Assembly: GCA_944474755.1 (NCBI GenBank)
Contig: OX104115.1
Span: 65,330,605-65,394,604 of the forward strand
Direction of reading: 5' to 3'
Origin: Limnoperna fortunei
Lineage: Eukaryota; Mollusca; Bivalvia; Mytilida; Modiolidae
DNA: 64,000 nt
The translations under genes and the position numbers were made by a program. Each line of letters opens with the position of its first letter. The stretch's first letter is position 1. Below the pieces are notes generated by a model. It searched no databases and was not told the DNA's origin. It saw only the letters and a list, made by a program, of their open reading frames with translations. This document shows, one piece after another, positions 35,117-46,999 of the stretch.

Positions 35117-35720
35117 TATCATTAATATAAGTAATAAATAATAATGGACATAATACCGATCCCTGAGGAACACCAAAAGTCAAATTACAAAGCCCAGAAG
35201 ATGATTGCTTTATAACTACTCTTTGCTGCCTATTACTTAAATAGTTTTTAAACCATTCTAATAAATTTCCATTTACATCATACGATTTCAATTTATGTAA
35301 TAACCCTTTATGCCAAACTGTGTCGAATGCTTTAGAAAAATCATAAAAAAAACAAAGCAATTTAGTTCATTTTTCTCGAGTGAATTTAGAATACAATTGT
35401 ATATTTCTAACAGCTGATGGACTGTGGAACAGTTATGAAGAAAACCTGATTGGTATTTATATATTAGATTATTTCTTTGCATGTGGTTAAAAACATATTT
35501 ATAAATAACACGTTCCATTAACTTCTAATGAGTGATATTGGCCTATTATTAAATGGTATTGAACTGTCGCCCTTTTTGAATATTGCAATAACATTTGTGA
35601 CTTATTATGTCTGGCCCTGATGCTTTATTAGGTTCTAAGATTTTTATTATGTCAACAATTTCTTCGTTACTAATAATAATATTGTGTCCTAAGTTCAAAA
35701 TCCGGAAGAATAACATTTTC
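35117..35720 (-). mobile_element. LINE ORF2, reverse transcriptase N-terminal part
   Basis: On the minus strand: MERVIYKYVFNHMQRNNLIY, KYQSGFLHNCSTVHQLLEIY, then (after a frame change at about 35350) YDFSKAFDTVWHKGLLHKLK, LEWFKNYLSNRQQRVVIKQS and GVPQGSVLCPLLFITYINDI. These are the fingers and palm blocks of a CR1/jockey-like reverse transcriptase. Traces of the region before them (EPNKASGPDIISHKC-like words) reach about 35700. Confidence 0.75.
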
Positions 35721-35879
35721 ATCCTTCACTGACGAAATTTGGCTAAACGTGTTCATGCATTTGTTGAGTCATGATTTGATTTTATATTAAAAGCGTTTAT
35801 CCCTTATTCGAGAGTATTGATAGACTAAAAACAATGTAGAAATCTTTCAGGTAATTTGTGTATAAAATGAAACCTGAAA

Positions 35880-37440
35880 GGAACATTAATAATAACACAT
35901 ATTTAGCCTTATCTCTTTCACAGTATTTATTTGTGCAGGAAAGTTTAATTGTGTTCATAAATGTTGGTTTTGGGCCCTAGTTTGGCGATTATTTATAAAC
36001 TAATATATATACAGTATATGTAATCGATATCTACTACGTAAGTTAATCATATTAACGCTCTTTAACTTCTATCTGTGGATTTCCTGGTAAGATGTCTCAT
36101 ATAATATAATGTCAGTCATTTTACCTGGTATTTTACAACGTCTACTTACAATCAATGTAGAAATTATTCGGTCAAATATATAATACAGAAAAAATATATT
36201 ATTCAAAATTTATAATGCCCTTATCCACTGCCCTTGGCTTCTTAAGTCAAATCAGAAAAAAAAACAGCTTGATAGTGATTAACAATCAAGATTTATTTGA
36301 CGTTCAAAGTGTTTCTACAAATGAAGCTTTCATCTTTATTCGCTTGAGTGATAACGTTTGGATTACAAAAAGGGACGGATCTAGACTTTTGTTCTATAGG
36401 GCCGCAGTGATTTGTCTTTGAGTTGCTATTGGGCGTATCAATGACTTCGTTATTACTTTTACAAATCTTGCAGTTCTATGTGTGTATATAACAACATGGG
36501 CTGACATAACCCTTTACCTATACCTTGACAAAATGATGCGAAAATGAATTTCCAACACGCCCCATGCCTAATCAGCCGCTTTTTAAGCGACTTCCTGATT
36601 TTCTTTAAACACTAATACTAATATAATTTTTGTTTTAATATGTTCTTATTTTGTGCACATCTGATGCTGATTTTGTCATATTTATTCAAGTTTATATTGA
36701 CATGTACCATCTTGTTACACGCTATATATGTACACGAGCACGAGTGTGTTATAGTAGATTGGGTCCAGTTTATAATCGTGTCATAGTTTTGTATTTAACT
36801 CAAAAAACGATATTTGTTTATAAAATACGAAGGCATATTTTAGGCAGATTTATTTTATTTAAGACACAATTATACAACATTTGAAAAAAATCAAATTGTA
36901 AACAATACTGAAGTGGTATGTATACATTTGTGTTTTGCTCCACTTACAAACAGAAATAACTGTATTAGCGTCTGAACTAATCTCTTTGATTCGTTTCCAA
37001 ATACCTTAATTTACAAAAAAGAAATAAACACAATAGATCTATCATAGTTTTACATCCAGCACACAGCTGGACAATTTTTCAGGTGAGAAAGCAGTATGGA
37101 CAATTAGACAAAATATCTTTACTGTCACTTTCAAAATATGTCAAGTTTGTTAGGGACCTAAAATTTTGATTTTCATACAAGCTATAATACACATATTTGT
37201 AACTTAATACACAAAACAGGATATATATGTGCATGTAGCACCTAAACTAGTTATGGTCAGCCGCCACGTTTTTCTTACAATAACCCCTTAACACACAGCG
37301 AGAGGGCACCCCTGGACAGAGGACAGGGGACGCACTTTGCATCTTTTTGGTTTACGAACAATTTAGACGATTACGTTTAATAAAAACTTTTTTATGTTTG
37401 AAAAGGACTCGAATAATATAGATAACCGCCCATGTATGTA
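35880..37440. repeat. Left copy of a diverged direct duplication flanking HSPA12-like copy 2
   Basis: Ordered shared words with 49190-50545 include TTTCCTGGTAAGAT, ATCTTGCAGTTCTATGTGTG, TACCTTGACAAA and AAAAGGACTCGAA. Short frames in this stretch show no known domain. See the findings for the comparison. Confidence 0.5.
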
Positions 37441-37523
37441 AGTCTGTATATTTCTTTTATTGGTATAAACGTGTACTGTTATGCTTATCTGCATATATCC
37501 AATACATCTGTATATATAAATTG

Positions 37524-37770
37524 ATGGCCGAGTAGTTGCGGTTGTAGGATATTGCTGGTAACTATTGATCCCGTGCCTGACAACACCGAGTTTGCGGGTT
37601 TGTTCCTTACTGCAGGCAACATGTAATGCAACCTCTATTGGCACTGATAGTCCTGTCGACGGTCTGAGGTTTTTACCAGATACTCAAGATTTATCAAACA
37701 ATACTAAACGCCATGATATAGCTTGAAAAGTATAATTACTGTAAATGGCGTTTAAACAATCAAATGAACA
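37524..37770 (+). repeat. tRNA-derived SINE
   Basis: Head GATGGCCGAGTAGTTGCGGT, B-box region GTTTGCGGGTTTGTTCC, tail TAAACGCCATGATATAGCTT and AATGGCGTTTAAACAATCAA. Same family as at 11190. Confidence 0.6.
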
Positions 37771-37794
37771 AACCAACACTATAAACCAAACTCA

Positions 37795-37800
37795 TTTATT
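37795..37800 (-). promoter_or_regulatory. Candidate poly(A) signal of HSPA12-like copy 2
   Basis: AATAAA on the minus strand, about 440 bp after the stop codon of copy 2. It is the first canonical hexamer I noticed downstream; usage is inferred only. Confidence 0.3.
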
Positions 37801-38238
37801 AGTCATAAAAATTCAAATGGATACAAATTGGTATTCTGGTATGTTAGTCTTAATGTTTGTACTTTGGATATATTAACAGGTCAAACTTGAACTGTTCTTT
37901 CATATTAACATAGTCATTTGTATGTCTAAAGAAATGTAATTGTATTTATAAACTTGAACACATAACACTTAAAATGACCTCCCGTTAAAAAAATCACACA
38001 TAAAATAAATATGCAATATATTAACTAACGTTATATTGTGACGATTGTTTTGCATTTTACAGTATGTATATTTAATAGCTAAAATCAAACGTCCTTGTCA
38101 TGCACACACTAGTAAAGAATAATTTCTTGATAGAACTTTAAAAAAAAAAGATGTATACTTATAAATGAAATACAGTTTTTGACAATAACTGCTGCTGTGA
38201 AACCCATCATGATGAAAGTTAATTGATATTTTCACATT

Positions 38239-39296
38239 TCAATGAGATAGAAAATCAAATTTAGCTTGAAGTCTTTTGTTGGTTTTCTCTTCCACAGCTT
38301 CAACAGTTAGTTCAGTTCCACCAAATGTCATCTGTACAACAACGGCCTTGTCTTTGGAAGATGTTCCTCGAAGGGGAACAAGAATTGTCCCCAGAAAGCT
38401 GCAGTTTTCTGTGGTGTAACTAGGATTGGTATCTGTCGACGTATATATCGGTATACTGACTTCTGTCTGATCGTCATATACTGGATAGTACGTTTGGGGA
38501 TTCAATGCCTTTCCTACCGTGACCGTCTGTTGAATCTCAACGTGTTTACTGAATACAGCGGAACACATGTCTCTACCGTTAACCGAGAATTTCTTATCGA
38601 TAGGGTCGCCTCTGCTAAAGTCTCTTGTGGTTTGGACGCCGTATGTGTATTTCGACTTGCGAGAGACAATAGTCGCAGGGTTGTGTCCGAACAACACTGC
38701 ACCTTTGACAACTGCTAAACCTGCTTCTTCTGGAATTATTAAATTTTTGTCTTTGAAATTTGATTTGATTGCCTCCTGGATCATGGCACATTCGGAGAAA
38801 CCCCCTACCATTAATATTGTATCTACATCACGGCAAACAGGTTCCTTAAAAAGGTCTTTTAAATGATTAACCACATTATCCGTGACCTCCGTAAATAGCT
38901 GTTTTACTAGGTCAGCGTTCATTTTTAGTTTGTCACCCAACAAATTCATGGTTTTATTAAAACTGGTTTGTTTTTTTATGCTTGTTTTTAAGTCTTGTTC
39001 ATATTCCTCTTCATATGCCTCTGTTAAAGAAATAGGAATCCGGAAAACAATATGGCCAGTAGAATCCGGACGAATTGTACGCTTTTTAATTTCAAATTCA
39101 CGAAGAAGGTCTAGTTCGTCGGATTTTGATTCTTTGTTAAACTTTTTTATCACTGGATCTCCAACAACTTTAACTAATAACTGCATAAAGTTTGCATCCA
39201 CCTTTGTCCCTCCCCATGCCCCTCCGCTTGCTTTGTGTAATTCTCGCAAGTTGTTCTTATCCAAAACTTCTTGAACAGTGATGTCTACTGTCCCTC
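38239..39296 (-). CDS. HSPA12-like copy 2, exon 4 (end of ATPase domain and C-terminus)
   Basis: The acceptor is TTTATTTAAG. Two leading bases complete the codon split after exon 3 and give DLGGGTVDITVQE, the intact second phosphate loop (residues 239-251). Then come ASGGAWGGTKVDANFMQLL, DLLREFEIKKRTIRPD, RIPISLTEAYEE and DTILMVGGFSECAMI (adenosine motif, residues 401-415), IIPEEAGLAVVKGAVLFGHN, SKYTYGVQTTRDF and the C-terminal part with YTSTDTNPSYTTENC, ILVPLRG and QMTFGGTELTVEAVEEKTNK, ending AKFDFLSH. The last 351 residues come from this single exon. HSPA12 proteins are atypical Hsp70s with a truncated substrate-binding part; client and partner are unknown here. Spliced protein length 593 residues, within the usual HSPA12 range. 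Confidence 0.92.
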
Positions 39297-39858
39297 CTTA
39301 AATAAAAAACACAATTGCACCAACTACATTTTTGCTAGAAGAAAACATTTAGAAAGTAAAAGGTCTGTTTGTCTATCTACATCTTTTTGTTCATGTACTT
39401 TCATTGTTTGCTTATGACATTGGTTTCACTTTGCTCAACATACAAAACTACATAGTGGCAGAGAGGGAATGGAATAACACCGTCAAACGCATTTCTCCAA
39501 TCACTTTCATGTAAGTTGGGTATGAGTTTTGGGTGCCCTTTTATAAAACATAAAGCCTGGGCGTATGCCGAAAGGTGTGACGACGAAATATAATTTAGAT
39601 GATCTAACCAACTCTCTATACTTTTCTAGTAGCAATAGGATATAAAGGAGATGGATTAGGAATTTTTATACATCAACACTTCCATTTTCAAATTTGATTG
39701 TTTATAACATATTCTTATCATGAATATATCTGAAATACTTATGATGAACGTTAAACAACCATTCATCAATTAATCAATCAATGTATGTTATCATAAGAGA
39801 ACATTTAATTTTCTTGTATAACAACAAAAACAAATATCACAAAAAGTGTGAATTTTAC

Positions 39859-40006
39859 CTCCAAGATCAACAATCATATACTTGGAACCCAGTTTAAAGG
39901 CGCCGAGGGTACCGGAAACAAACTTTTCAACAGGAAGTATCCGACAGTACAACGCTGCCGCCTCTGGTTCCAATGCTATCATTAAATGGCTGTCCTTGAT
40001 ACCAGC
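39859..40006 (-). CDS. HSPA12-like copy 2, exon 3
   Basis: Acceptor TTACTTATTAG, donor GGAG|GTAAAA, phase 0 in and phase 1 out, identical to exon C of copy 1. It encodes AGIKDSHLMIALEPEAAALY, CRILPVEKFVSG and YMIVDLG. The EPEAA motif and the DLGG start of the second phosphate loop are intact. It lies only 74 bp from the end of the 4-kb inverted-repeat element in the neighbouring intron. Confidence 0.9.
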
Positions 40007-41040
40007 CTAATAAGTAAACAAGTCCGATTATTAAAACTGTGTTACTTCCTTACACTTGTTAACAATTCGAACTACTCAATTTCACGCCGGGTATTCGGAC
40101 ACACAGAACAGGGTGGAACACAAAAGAACGGGTGAGGTGGATGAAAACATCGTGTTCAGGTAGGTGTGTTATTTTCATTCTGAACGTATTGAAATAGGAT
40201 TAAAGACAGAAATAAGTTTATAACGCCTTTTGTATGTCCCTTAACTACTGGTACACCAAGTATTGTCTGTTTTTACTGGAGAAATAATCCACAGGAACGT
40301 CATGAACACGAAAATTACTTCGGAAAAAGTATATTTCCAACTTTCGTTGATTGTAACTTCTCGCGAAGAGCAAGTTACAAAGTTTTCATGGTCAATATAG
40401 ATACCCTAATGCATACTTGATTATCTTTGAAAAGTTGAACTTCTAATTCGACGTATTAAGCACAGTATTCTTCATTAACCAAACATACTTGGAGGAATTT
40501 TGACACAACGGACCGCGGGTGAGGACACTGTGGAACGCGGGTGTGTGCTCCTTAGAGAACACAACGAACCGGGTGAAAATGCAAATATTTTTTTATTTAA
40601 ACTGTTCGTCCCTTTCTATTATTGTAATGAGCAACCGTATGTTTTCTTTTCAGGAATAGTTTATCCTGCAATCCTGCAATCCTTCGATTAGAGCAGCTAA
40701 AATTTTGTATGTGTTTCACTGCCACTGGCTATGAAACGCGTTTCAGCCACGCCCACTTTAAGAACTACTTTTGTGTATATCAGTAATGTACTTGTTTGAC
40801 CTTTCTTGCCAAATGTAAACAAATCTGAATGTTGCAATCGCGCAAATACGTGTTTTTGTTTTAATCCATAAATAAATATATTATTTTCATCTGTGTTGGT
40901 TTTTTCTCTTCTAAAACAGACAATTCTAACAGGCTAAATTCAAAGTATTATGGCGCAACCCTGCAAATGTCTATTTTTTTGCAACTACCGGTTGAACTAT
41001 ACAAATACGACACTACGAATAAATCAAAGCTTTATTTAAG

Positions 41041-41170
41041 AAATAGATTATTGCGAATTAGTTAGAACATGGTCAGACCATATATTTGTCAGCGAGGTAT
41101 AAAATGAAGAAAAATATAAGGTCTGACCATGTTCTAATTCGCATAGATACCAATTGCAATAATCTATTTC
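41041..41170. repeat. Foldback repeat inside the 4-kb element
   Basis: AAATAGATTATTGC, GAATTAG and AGAACATGGTCAGACC at the left are complementary to GGTCTGACCATGTTCTAATT, GCAATAATCTATTT at the right. Small loop of about 25 bp plus a short asymmetric insert. Confidence 0.6.
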
Positions 41171-41379
41171 AATTCTAATATGTATAACAAAGGAGTTAAA
41201 ATTTTGCAGCGGCTCTAAGAGGACGCTTTTTAAAACTAATAAGAGATATCCCACAGCAGTATGGTAAAGCAAATAAAATTGACATACACATTCTCGTCAT
41301 TTTATTGAATATACTTACCTTTTAAGCAAATAAATATTGAGAAATCTTAACAAAATTGCATTTAGGCGTATATGACAGA

Positions 41380-42180
41380 ACTTACTTCGTCATAAATGAC
41401 TCTAAATATAATACTGAAGACCAAATCTGTCATATGTTAGATTTTCTGATGGACAACATATTCGTCATGTTTAGTTGACATGTTTTTCAACAGACTGTTG
41501 GTATTCCAATGGGTACTAATTGTGCTCCTCTCCTCGCCGACCTGTTTTTGTACTCTTATGAGGCTGAGTTCCCAGAAGGCCTACTGAAGAAGAAAGAAAA
41601 GACACTGGCCCAGACCTTTAATTTAACATTCCGTTATATTGCTGATGTTTTGTCCCTCAACAATGCTAAATTTGGTGACTATTTACATTCAATTTACCCT
41701 GCGAGCTTGACATTAAAGATACCACCAATACACTGTCAGCCTCTTACTTTTCTAGACCTATTTCTAGAAACAGACTCATGACAACTACAAACTAGACTCT
41801 ACCGTACAAACGTGATGACTTCAACTTTCTTATTTTCAACTTCCCGTTTATTGATAGCAACATTCCAGCAGCTCCAGCGTATGGTGTGTCCATTTCACAA
41901 CTTATACGTTATTCTAGATCCTGGGATAGGTATTCCGATTTTCTTGACCGATCACTGCTGTTGACTGCTAAACTACTCAAACAAGGGTTTGTTGTACCTA
42001 GGTTGGTGTTATCTGTTCAGAAGTTCTATGGTCGTCAACATGACTTAATTGATCCTTATGGGAAATCAATGTCTAAAATACGATCTGACATTTTCGCTGC
42101 GTCATGGTGTTTCCTATTCCTGGATTTGACTTTTCCCTAGACATGACAAAAAGTAACTCGATGGGTGTCTAATTAGAGAC
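41380..42180 (+). mobile_element. Penelope-like reverse transcriptase remnant inside the 4-kb element
   Basis: Frames in order: FLMDNIFVMF, a stop, HVFQQTVGIPMGTNCAPLLA, DLFLYSYEAEFPEGLLKKKE, FNLTFRYIADVLSLNNAKFG, IYPASLTLKI and, after frame changes, RDDFNFLIFNFPFIDSNIPA, YGVSISQLIRYSRSWDRY, SDFLDRSLLLTAKLLKQGFV and QKFYGRQHDLIDPYGKSMSK. These are consecutive blocks of a Penelope-type reverse transcriptase. The catalytic YIDD is YIAD, so the enzyme is dead. The following GGTGTCTAATTAGAGACAG... and TCCGGAGCACTTGAATGCAC are typical of this element's 3' side in bivalves, as far as I remember. Confidence 0.75.
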
Positions 42181-43157
42181 AGACACTGCTTACTGATCCG
42201 GAGCACTTGAATGCACCCATGGTTTTTTTTAGGTTCGGGTTACTCTCTTTCTGTTTTTGTGTTTTGGTTTTTGTATTGCGTTTGTCTATATCCGGATTTG
42301 TAACTGTCCCTTGACTTTTGGCACTTGTTGTTCGGCCGGATTTTTTGCTATTTTCATAAATCGGATCACCTCGGTTATTTCCCGACCCTTGACGGAAATG
42401 GCCAAGAGATGTTCCGATTACTATTTTCATATGACGTCGGAATTCTAATTGTGACGTAATAGCGGGCCAAAAAGTATGAAGGACGTCATATTAGAATTGT
42501 AAATAATGACGTCGGCTCCTGGTGCCCTGTCCTTACTTTTAACGATATTTAGTATTCTGTTCTGGTTTACGGCATGTTGTCAAAAACGATATTTGTTTGT
42601 GACGTCAGGCTATCACATGATTACGCACCGAAAATTTCAAGTCAAAAATCGGTTAAAGTGCACTTTTAATGCTTTTCATTAGTATAAAATGGATTTTCTG
42701 GTTGCAGAATAAAAACAATATTCGTACATTGTCGGAAAATATAAAGTTTATTTGTACTCGCCGCGAAACAGATAAGAAATTCTCGATAGAACCTCGCATT
42801 CCTACCTGTTTCTAAGGCTAGTACAAATAATCTGTATATTTAATGACAATGAACGAATATGTGCGATCGCCATTAAACATACAGGAAAAGTTTGTACGCC
42901 GAATCGACGAGTTTCGTAATACAGTACAACTTATGTGATATTGAAAATAGTATCTTGTTGTATTTCTGTTGATAATGTTTTACTAAACTTGCTACTATTC
43001 ACCTTGAAAAGCAGAAATCGTTCTTGAAACATCACTCAATTTACGTCAATCATGTTGATTACCAAAATACTGCGCACTATGTGTATAGGCTTAATAAGGA
43101 TACAATTACAAAATTTTTTAGGAGGAAATATTTTAGGATAGATTGCAGGATAAACAT

Positions 43158-43308
43158 AATATTAGTATATTGACCTGACATAAACACAATATAAGGACTC
43201 GGCACGAAACTGGGAAGATTGGGCAGAGCCTCGCCATTATACTCCGTTTCCATGGTTTCTAAGCCTTGTCCTGATATTGGGTTTATGTCAAGTCAATCCA
43301 CTAATATT
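43158..43308. repeat. Second foldback repeat inside the 4-kb element
   Basis: AATATTAGTATATTGACC...CTGACATAAAC and its complement GTTTATGTCA...CCACTAATATT form arms of about 28 bp, extended by CAATATAAGGAC / GTCCTGATATTG further in. Confidence 0.55.
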
Positions 43309-45138
43309 ATATATAAATGCTTTTATTGGCGTAAAAGAAACTTGCTTAGAAACAATTATAGACCATTGTTCATATGATCATGGAACCAAAACGCTTAAAT
43401 ACAGACAACTTATATTGCACGAACCAATGGGAAATGAGGTTAACTTAGAATACGTAAGTGCACATAAAATGTATTCTATAACAAAGATATAGGACTAACA
43501 TGACTTAAACTGGTGTTCTACAACATTTGGACACAGAAAACTAAATAAAACAGTGATTAGACACTTCTTTAATACCAGGTCATTGCTAGTTAACGCCATG
43601 TTCTGTGTGTCCAACACCCGCGTTCTTAGTGGTCTTCATCTCGAATCACCCGCGGTCCGTTGTGTCAAAATTTCGCTAGCTATGTTTGGATAATGAAGAG
43701 AATACTGTGCTTAATACGTCGAGTTAGAAGTTCAACTTTTCACAGATAATCAAGTATGCATTGGGGTATCTATATCGACCAAAAAGACTTTGTAACTTGC
43801 ATTTCGCGAGAAGTTACAATCAACGAAAGTTGGAAGTCTACTTTTTCCGAAGTAATTTTCGTGTTCATGACGTTCCTGTGGATTATTTCTCCAGTAAAAA
43901 CAGGCAATACTTGGTGTACTAGTAGTTCAAGGACATACAAAAGGCTGCATTAACTTATTTCTGTCTTTAATCCTATTTCAATACGTTCAGAATGAAAATA
44001 ACACACCTACCTGAACACGATGTTTTCATCCACCTCACCCGTTCTTTTGTGTTCCACCCTGTTCTGTGTGTCCGAATACCCGGCGTGAATTTGGCTAAAA
44101 TTCAAAGAAATAATGCTGTAATGGTTGAATACTCTAATATTTACACATATAACAGGTAATCGATTATTAATATTCAATAACTTCCTTTTATTTCGTGGCA
44201 AGTATGGACGAATGCTATGGGTATATGGGTATTTAGACATATTTATTAACCGATCATCGGAGTTAGATTCAAACCTTAATTGACTTGGAATTTCATGAGT
44301 TTCATCTCAGAATATTTAAACTGTTATTGAAAAATTGCTAACATTTTCATCAAACCTTAAAAACAAGCAACCAAGAAAATATTGTTTTAATCGGGACCTA
44401 TTTCTTTGATAAAAATTAGCAAACTTTGAGTTAAAATTCATGTTTGAGACAATCAAATTTCGTGGTTTTTTTTAATATATTACTGTCGTTGATTAGAAGA
44501 ATCCAAACATAAGTCTGCGATTTCACTTAAGTTTGTTTCGATAAATATAAGTAGATTGTTGATTTAACTCTGTCTCCTCTCACTTAGAGATTGATAAATG
44601 TTATGTTTTGTGAGTCAGACCACTTAACTATTTTGCATCCTAATTTATGTAAAATTAATCATTTTTTACGTATACTTCCCATAGAATGAATGCCATGAAA
44701 AGTATCTGTAGATTAAAAAATGTCATTAACAGCTACATAAATATAATCGTTTTTTAGGAATTCCTACTCGCGACGTCAATTACATGTAACGTTTTGCAAA
44801 CATCTCTCCTAATCCAATCGTCCAGAAGTTAAGTTTATTTTTAATCAAAATGCTTATCCCTAAGTGTAACACATGCTTTTTAATATCTTTTTAATAATCT
44901 AAAATTCATGAGCCTAATTCCCTTGGTAATATTTACTGTTTGACGGGTAAATCTATAAAATAACTGATTCAATTTTATACACTATGGAACATAGGAAGAC
45001 TTCTATGCGCTGTTCTAAGACCAAAGTATATACAGCAGGCATAAGTTATAATATATATGCAGATAGTGTTTATACTATCGATTAAATAAAGTACTAAAAT
45101 ATACGTTTTCAAAACAAGATGTTGATCTTTTTAATTAC

Positions 45139-45357
45139 CTGTGCTGCTCCTTCTCTCATAAACTGCTTTGCACTGTCGTTCCATATGGCGGGAACAGTCA
45201 AAACCCACTGAATATCTTCTTCGTTTACTCCCGTGTGACTTGATCCAAGGTGTTTCAACAGGTGGTCCTTGAGAAATCGTATACCATGGCTAAATACTGT
45301 CTGAGCAGGTAACTTTTTTCCGGAGTCGTCGCTAATTTCTATGCTGCGTGAAAGTGT
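45139..45357 (-). CDS. HSPA12-like copy 2, exon 2
   Basis: Acceptor GATTTTCTAG, donor CACAG|GTAATT, phase 0 on both sides, 73 codons. It encodes TLSRSIEISDDSGKKLPAQT, VFSHGIRFLKDHLLKHLGSS, IQWVLTVPAIWNDSAKQF and MREGAAQ, the middle ATPase segment of HSPA12 proteins and the equivalent of exon B in copy 1. Confidence 0.9.
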
Positions 45358-46202
45358 CTAGAAAATCGCATAATAAATTGTTGGTAAGACACTACGGATA
45401 AATACAAAGCGGCACGAGTCAAAAAGTCATAGAACAATTACCCATCTGGCTTTAAATACCAAATACAAAAAAATATATAAAAAATGCCACCATTAGAGAG
45501 AAAATAATCTTATAATGGCATATCCGATGATTTCCCACCTTTTGCTTTTTAGGCCAAAACTACTAAAAACTGCCATTTAAAAAGTTCATTGTTGAAGGCA
45601 AAACATTTAACTTCTAAATGTATAACATCAATCTAGTTACAACAACCCTTGTTTGAGTTACATAGTAATCAACAACAGTGAACTGTCTAGTCCGAAAATC
45701 CTCTGCCGTCCAACGCTTGTCTTTTTTTGCGTGGGACGTCAGAGAGCTCTCTATAAGCAAAACATCGTGTCCAGATGTTATAAAACTTTTGCGTCCAGTT
45801 AAACTTTAAATTAATTCGCTTGTTTAGACTGTTTTCTCTATAAATATAATCATCAAACCTTCAATCAAGTCCATTTCTAAGCTCATTTCCATCGATACCC
45901 TTATAATCCGACATTTCACTTTCATTTTGAACAAGTCACGTGACAAAAACGAATTTTCGAATGACCTATCTATTGTTGTCAATCAAAAATAAATTTGTAA
46001 CTGACTAAAGACAAGGAGAAATTTTGTGGTTTAGAGTCTAGTGTTTAGCAACACGTTGATCAAAGGAATTTTTTTTTTCTGTCGTGAATCTTTTAATTGA
46101 AGTTTCAGTACTATATAAACCCATATAATGTTATTTTTAAAATACGGTAAAACAAGTAAAAGTTGGGGGCGACTATGTATCCTACGTATAATACTTTAAA
46201 GT

Positions 46203-46345
46203 ATGGTTGTTTGTTTGATGGTGTATTTAACGCCACTTTCAGCAATTTTTCAGCTATATCATGGCGTCCTGTTTTTATTGGGGGAGGAACCCGGAGTACG
46301 CGGAGAAAACCCCCGACCTGCGGTAGAAAAGCTGGCAATTACTTT
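46203..46345 (-). repeat. SINE copy, minus strand, 5'-truncated
   Basis: GTTTGTTTGATGGTGTATTT, AACGCCACTTTCAGCAATTT and AGCTATATCATGGCGTCCTG are the complement of the SINE 3' domain; CCCGACCTGCGGTAGAAAAG is the body. It lies in intron 1 of HSPA12-like copy 2, 74 bp from exon 1. Confidence 0.6.
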
Positions 46346-46418
46346 AAACTACATGTTATGTCAATATAAAGTAAAAAAAATTACAACAGAATAACAATCA
46401 ACAAACACGAACACTTAC

Positions 46419-46777
46419 TGTATTGTTGTACAATGACATTTTAAACCTTTTAAAGAAGTACCAGTTTTCATGCTGATCTTCTAATGATAGTTCTGCATAC
46501 TTCTCCTCAGCTTCGTATCCAAACGCTTGAAAGGTTTTGTTTGGTTTTAGTAGTACACATGTTGGTGTCTTTAGCGATATCAAATTCTTTTGTCCAGCAA
46601 CCCATGATGTGTTTGCAAGTATTTTGTTTGGATCTGATTTGAACGAAAATGCGTAACCCGAAAATGTAGTTCCAAAATCTATGGCTGCCACAAGGATCTT
46701 GTCTGACTTGGAACTGGATGAAAGGTCACTGTCACTGCCATTGTAGTCATCAGGATTGTATTCCTGACATGCCATTT
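46419..46777 (-). CDS. HSPA12-like copy 2, exon 1 with the start codon
   Basis: A TTTGTTTCAG acceptor is followed by AA and ATG (46775), so the 5' untranslated part comes from another exon. I chose this ATG rather than the longer read-through from 46850 for that reason. The product starts MACQEYNPDDYNGSDSDLSS, an acidic/serine-rich leader of about 28 residues, followed by AAIDFGTTFSGYAFSF, the first phosphate loop (residues 30-45). It goes on with LKTPTCVLLKPNKTFQAFGY and ENWYFFKRFKMSLYNN. The donor is ACA|GTAAGT in phase 0. No signal peptide: a cytosolic protein is expected. Confidence 0.88.
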
Positions 46778-46999
46778 CTGAAACAAATGCAGTTAATAGG
46801 GTGAACTTCAAGTCTGCAATCACGTAAGCTAGAACAAAAATGGCGGACAACGAGCGGACATAGTGAAATATACTAACATAATATCACAACTGTGAGTCCC
46901 AAGCAACAAAGAACACCGCGTTTTTTTGAAAACTGTCTTTACGAGCCTAATATGCACATCAAAATATATCGTTTCAACAATATTACTTTGTCGCAATAA

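Larger units (their letters stand above)
40081..44089. mobile_element. 4.0-kb element with about 440-bp terminal inverted repeats
   Basis: Positions 40081-40522 and 43646-44089 are inverted copies, starting TTCACGCCGGGTATTCGGAC on each strand and closing with GGACCGCGGGTGA. The arms contain several short CGGGTG words. The interior holds a decayed Penelope-type reverse transcriptase, two smaller foldback structures (41041-41170 and 43158-43308) and no transposase I can recognise. The element fills most of intron 2 of HSPA12-like copy 2. No target-site duplication is clear. Class unknown; arms this long are unusual for ordinary MITEs. Confidence 0.75.

Noticed and set aside
38494..39274. Plus-strand frames opposite HSPA12-like copy 2 exon 4
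   Set aside because: Shadows of a long conserved minus-strand exon with clear family motifs; no splice or start context of their own.
46776..46850. Upstream in-frame ATG (46850) as the start of HSPA12-like copy 2
   Set aside because: A TTTGTTTCAG acceptor lies directly before the second ATG, and the extra residues look like translated intron.
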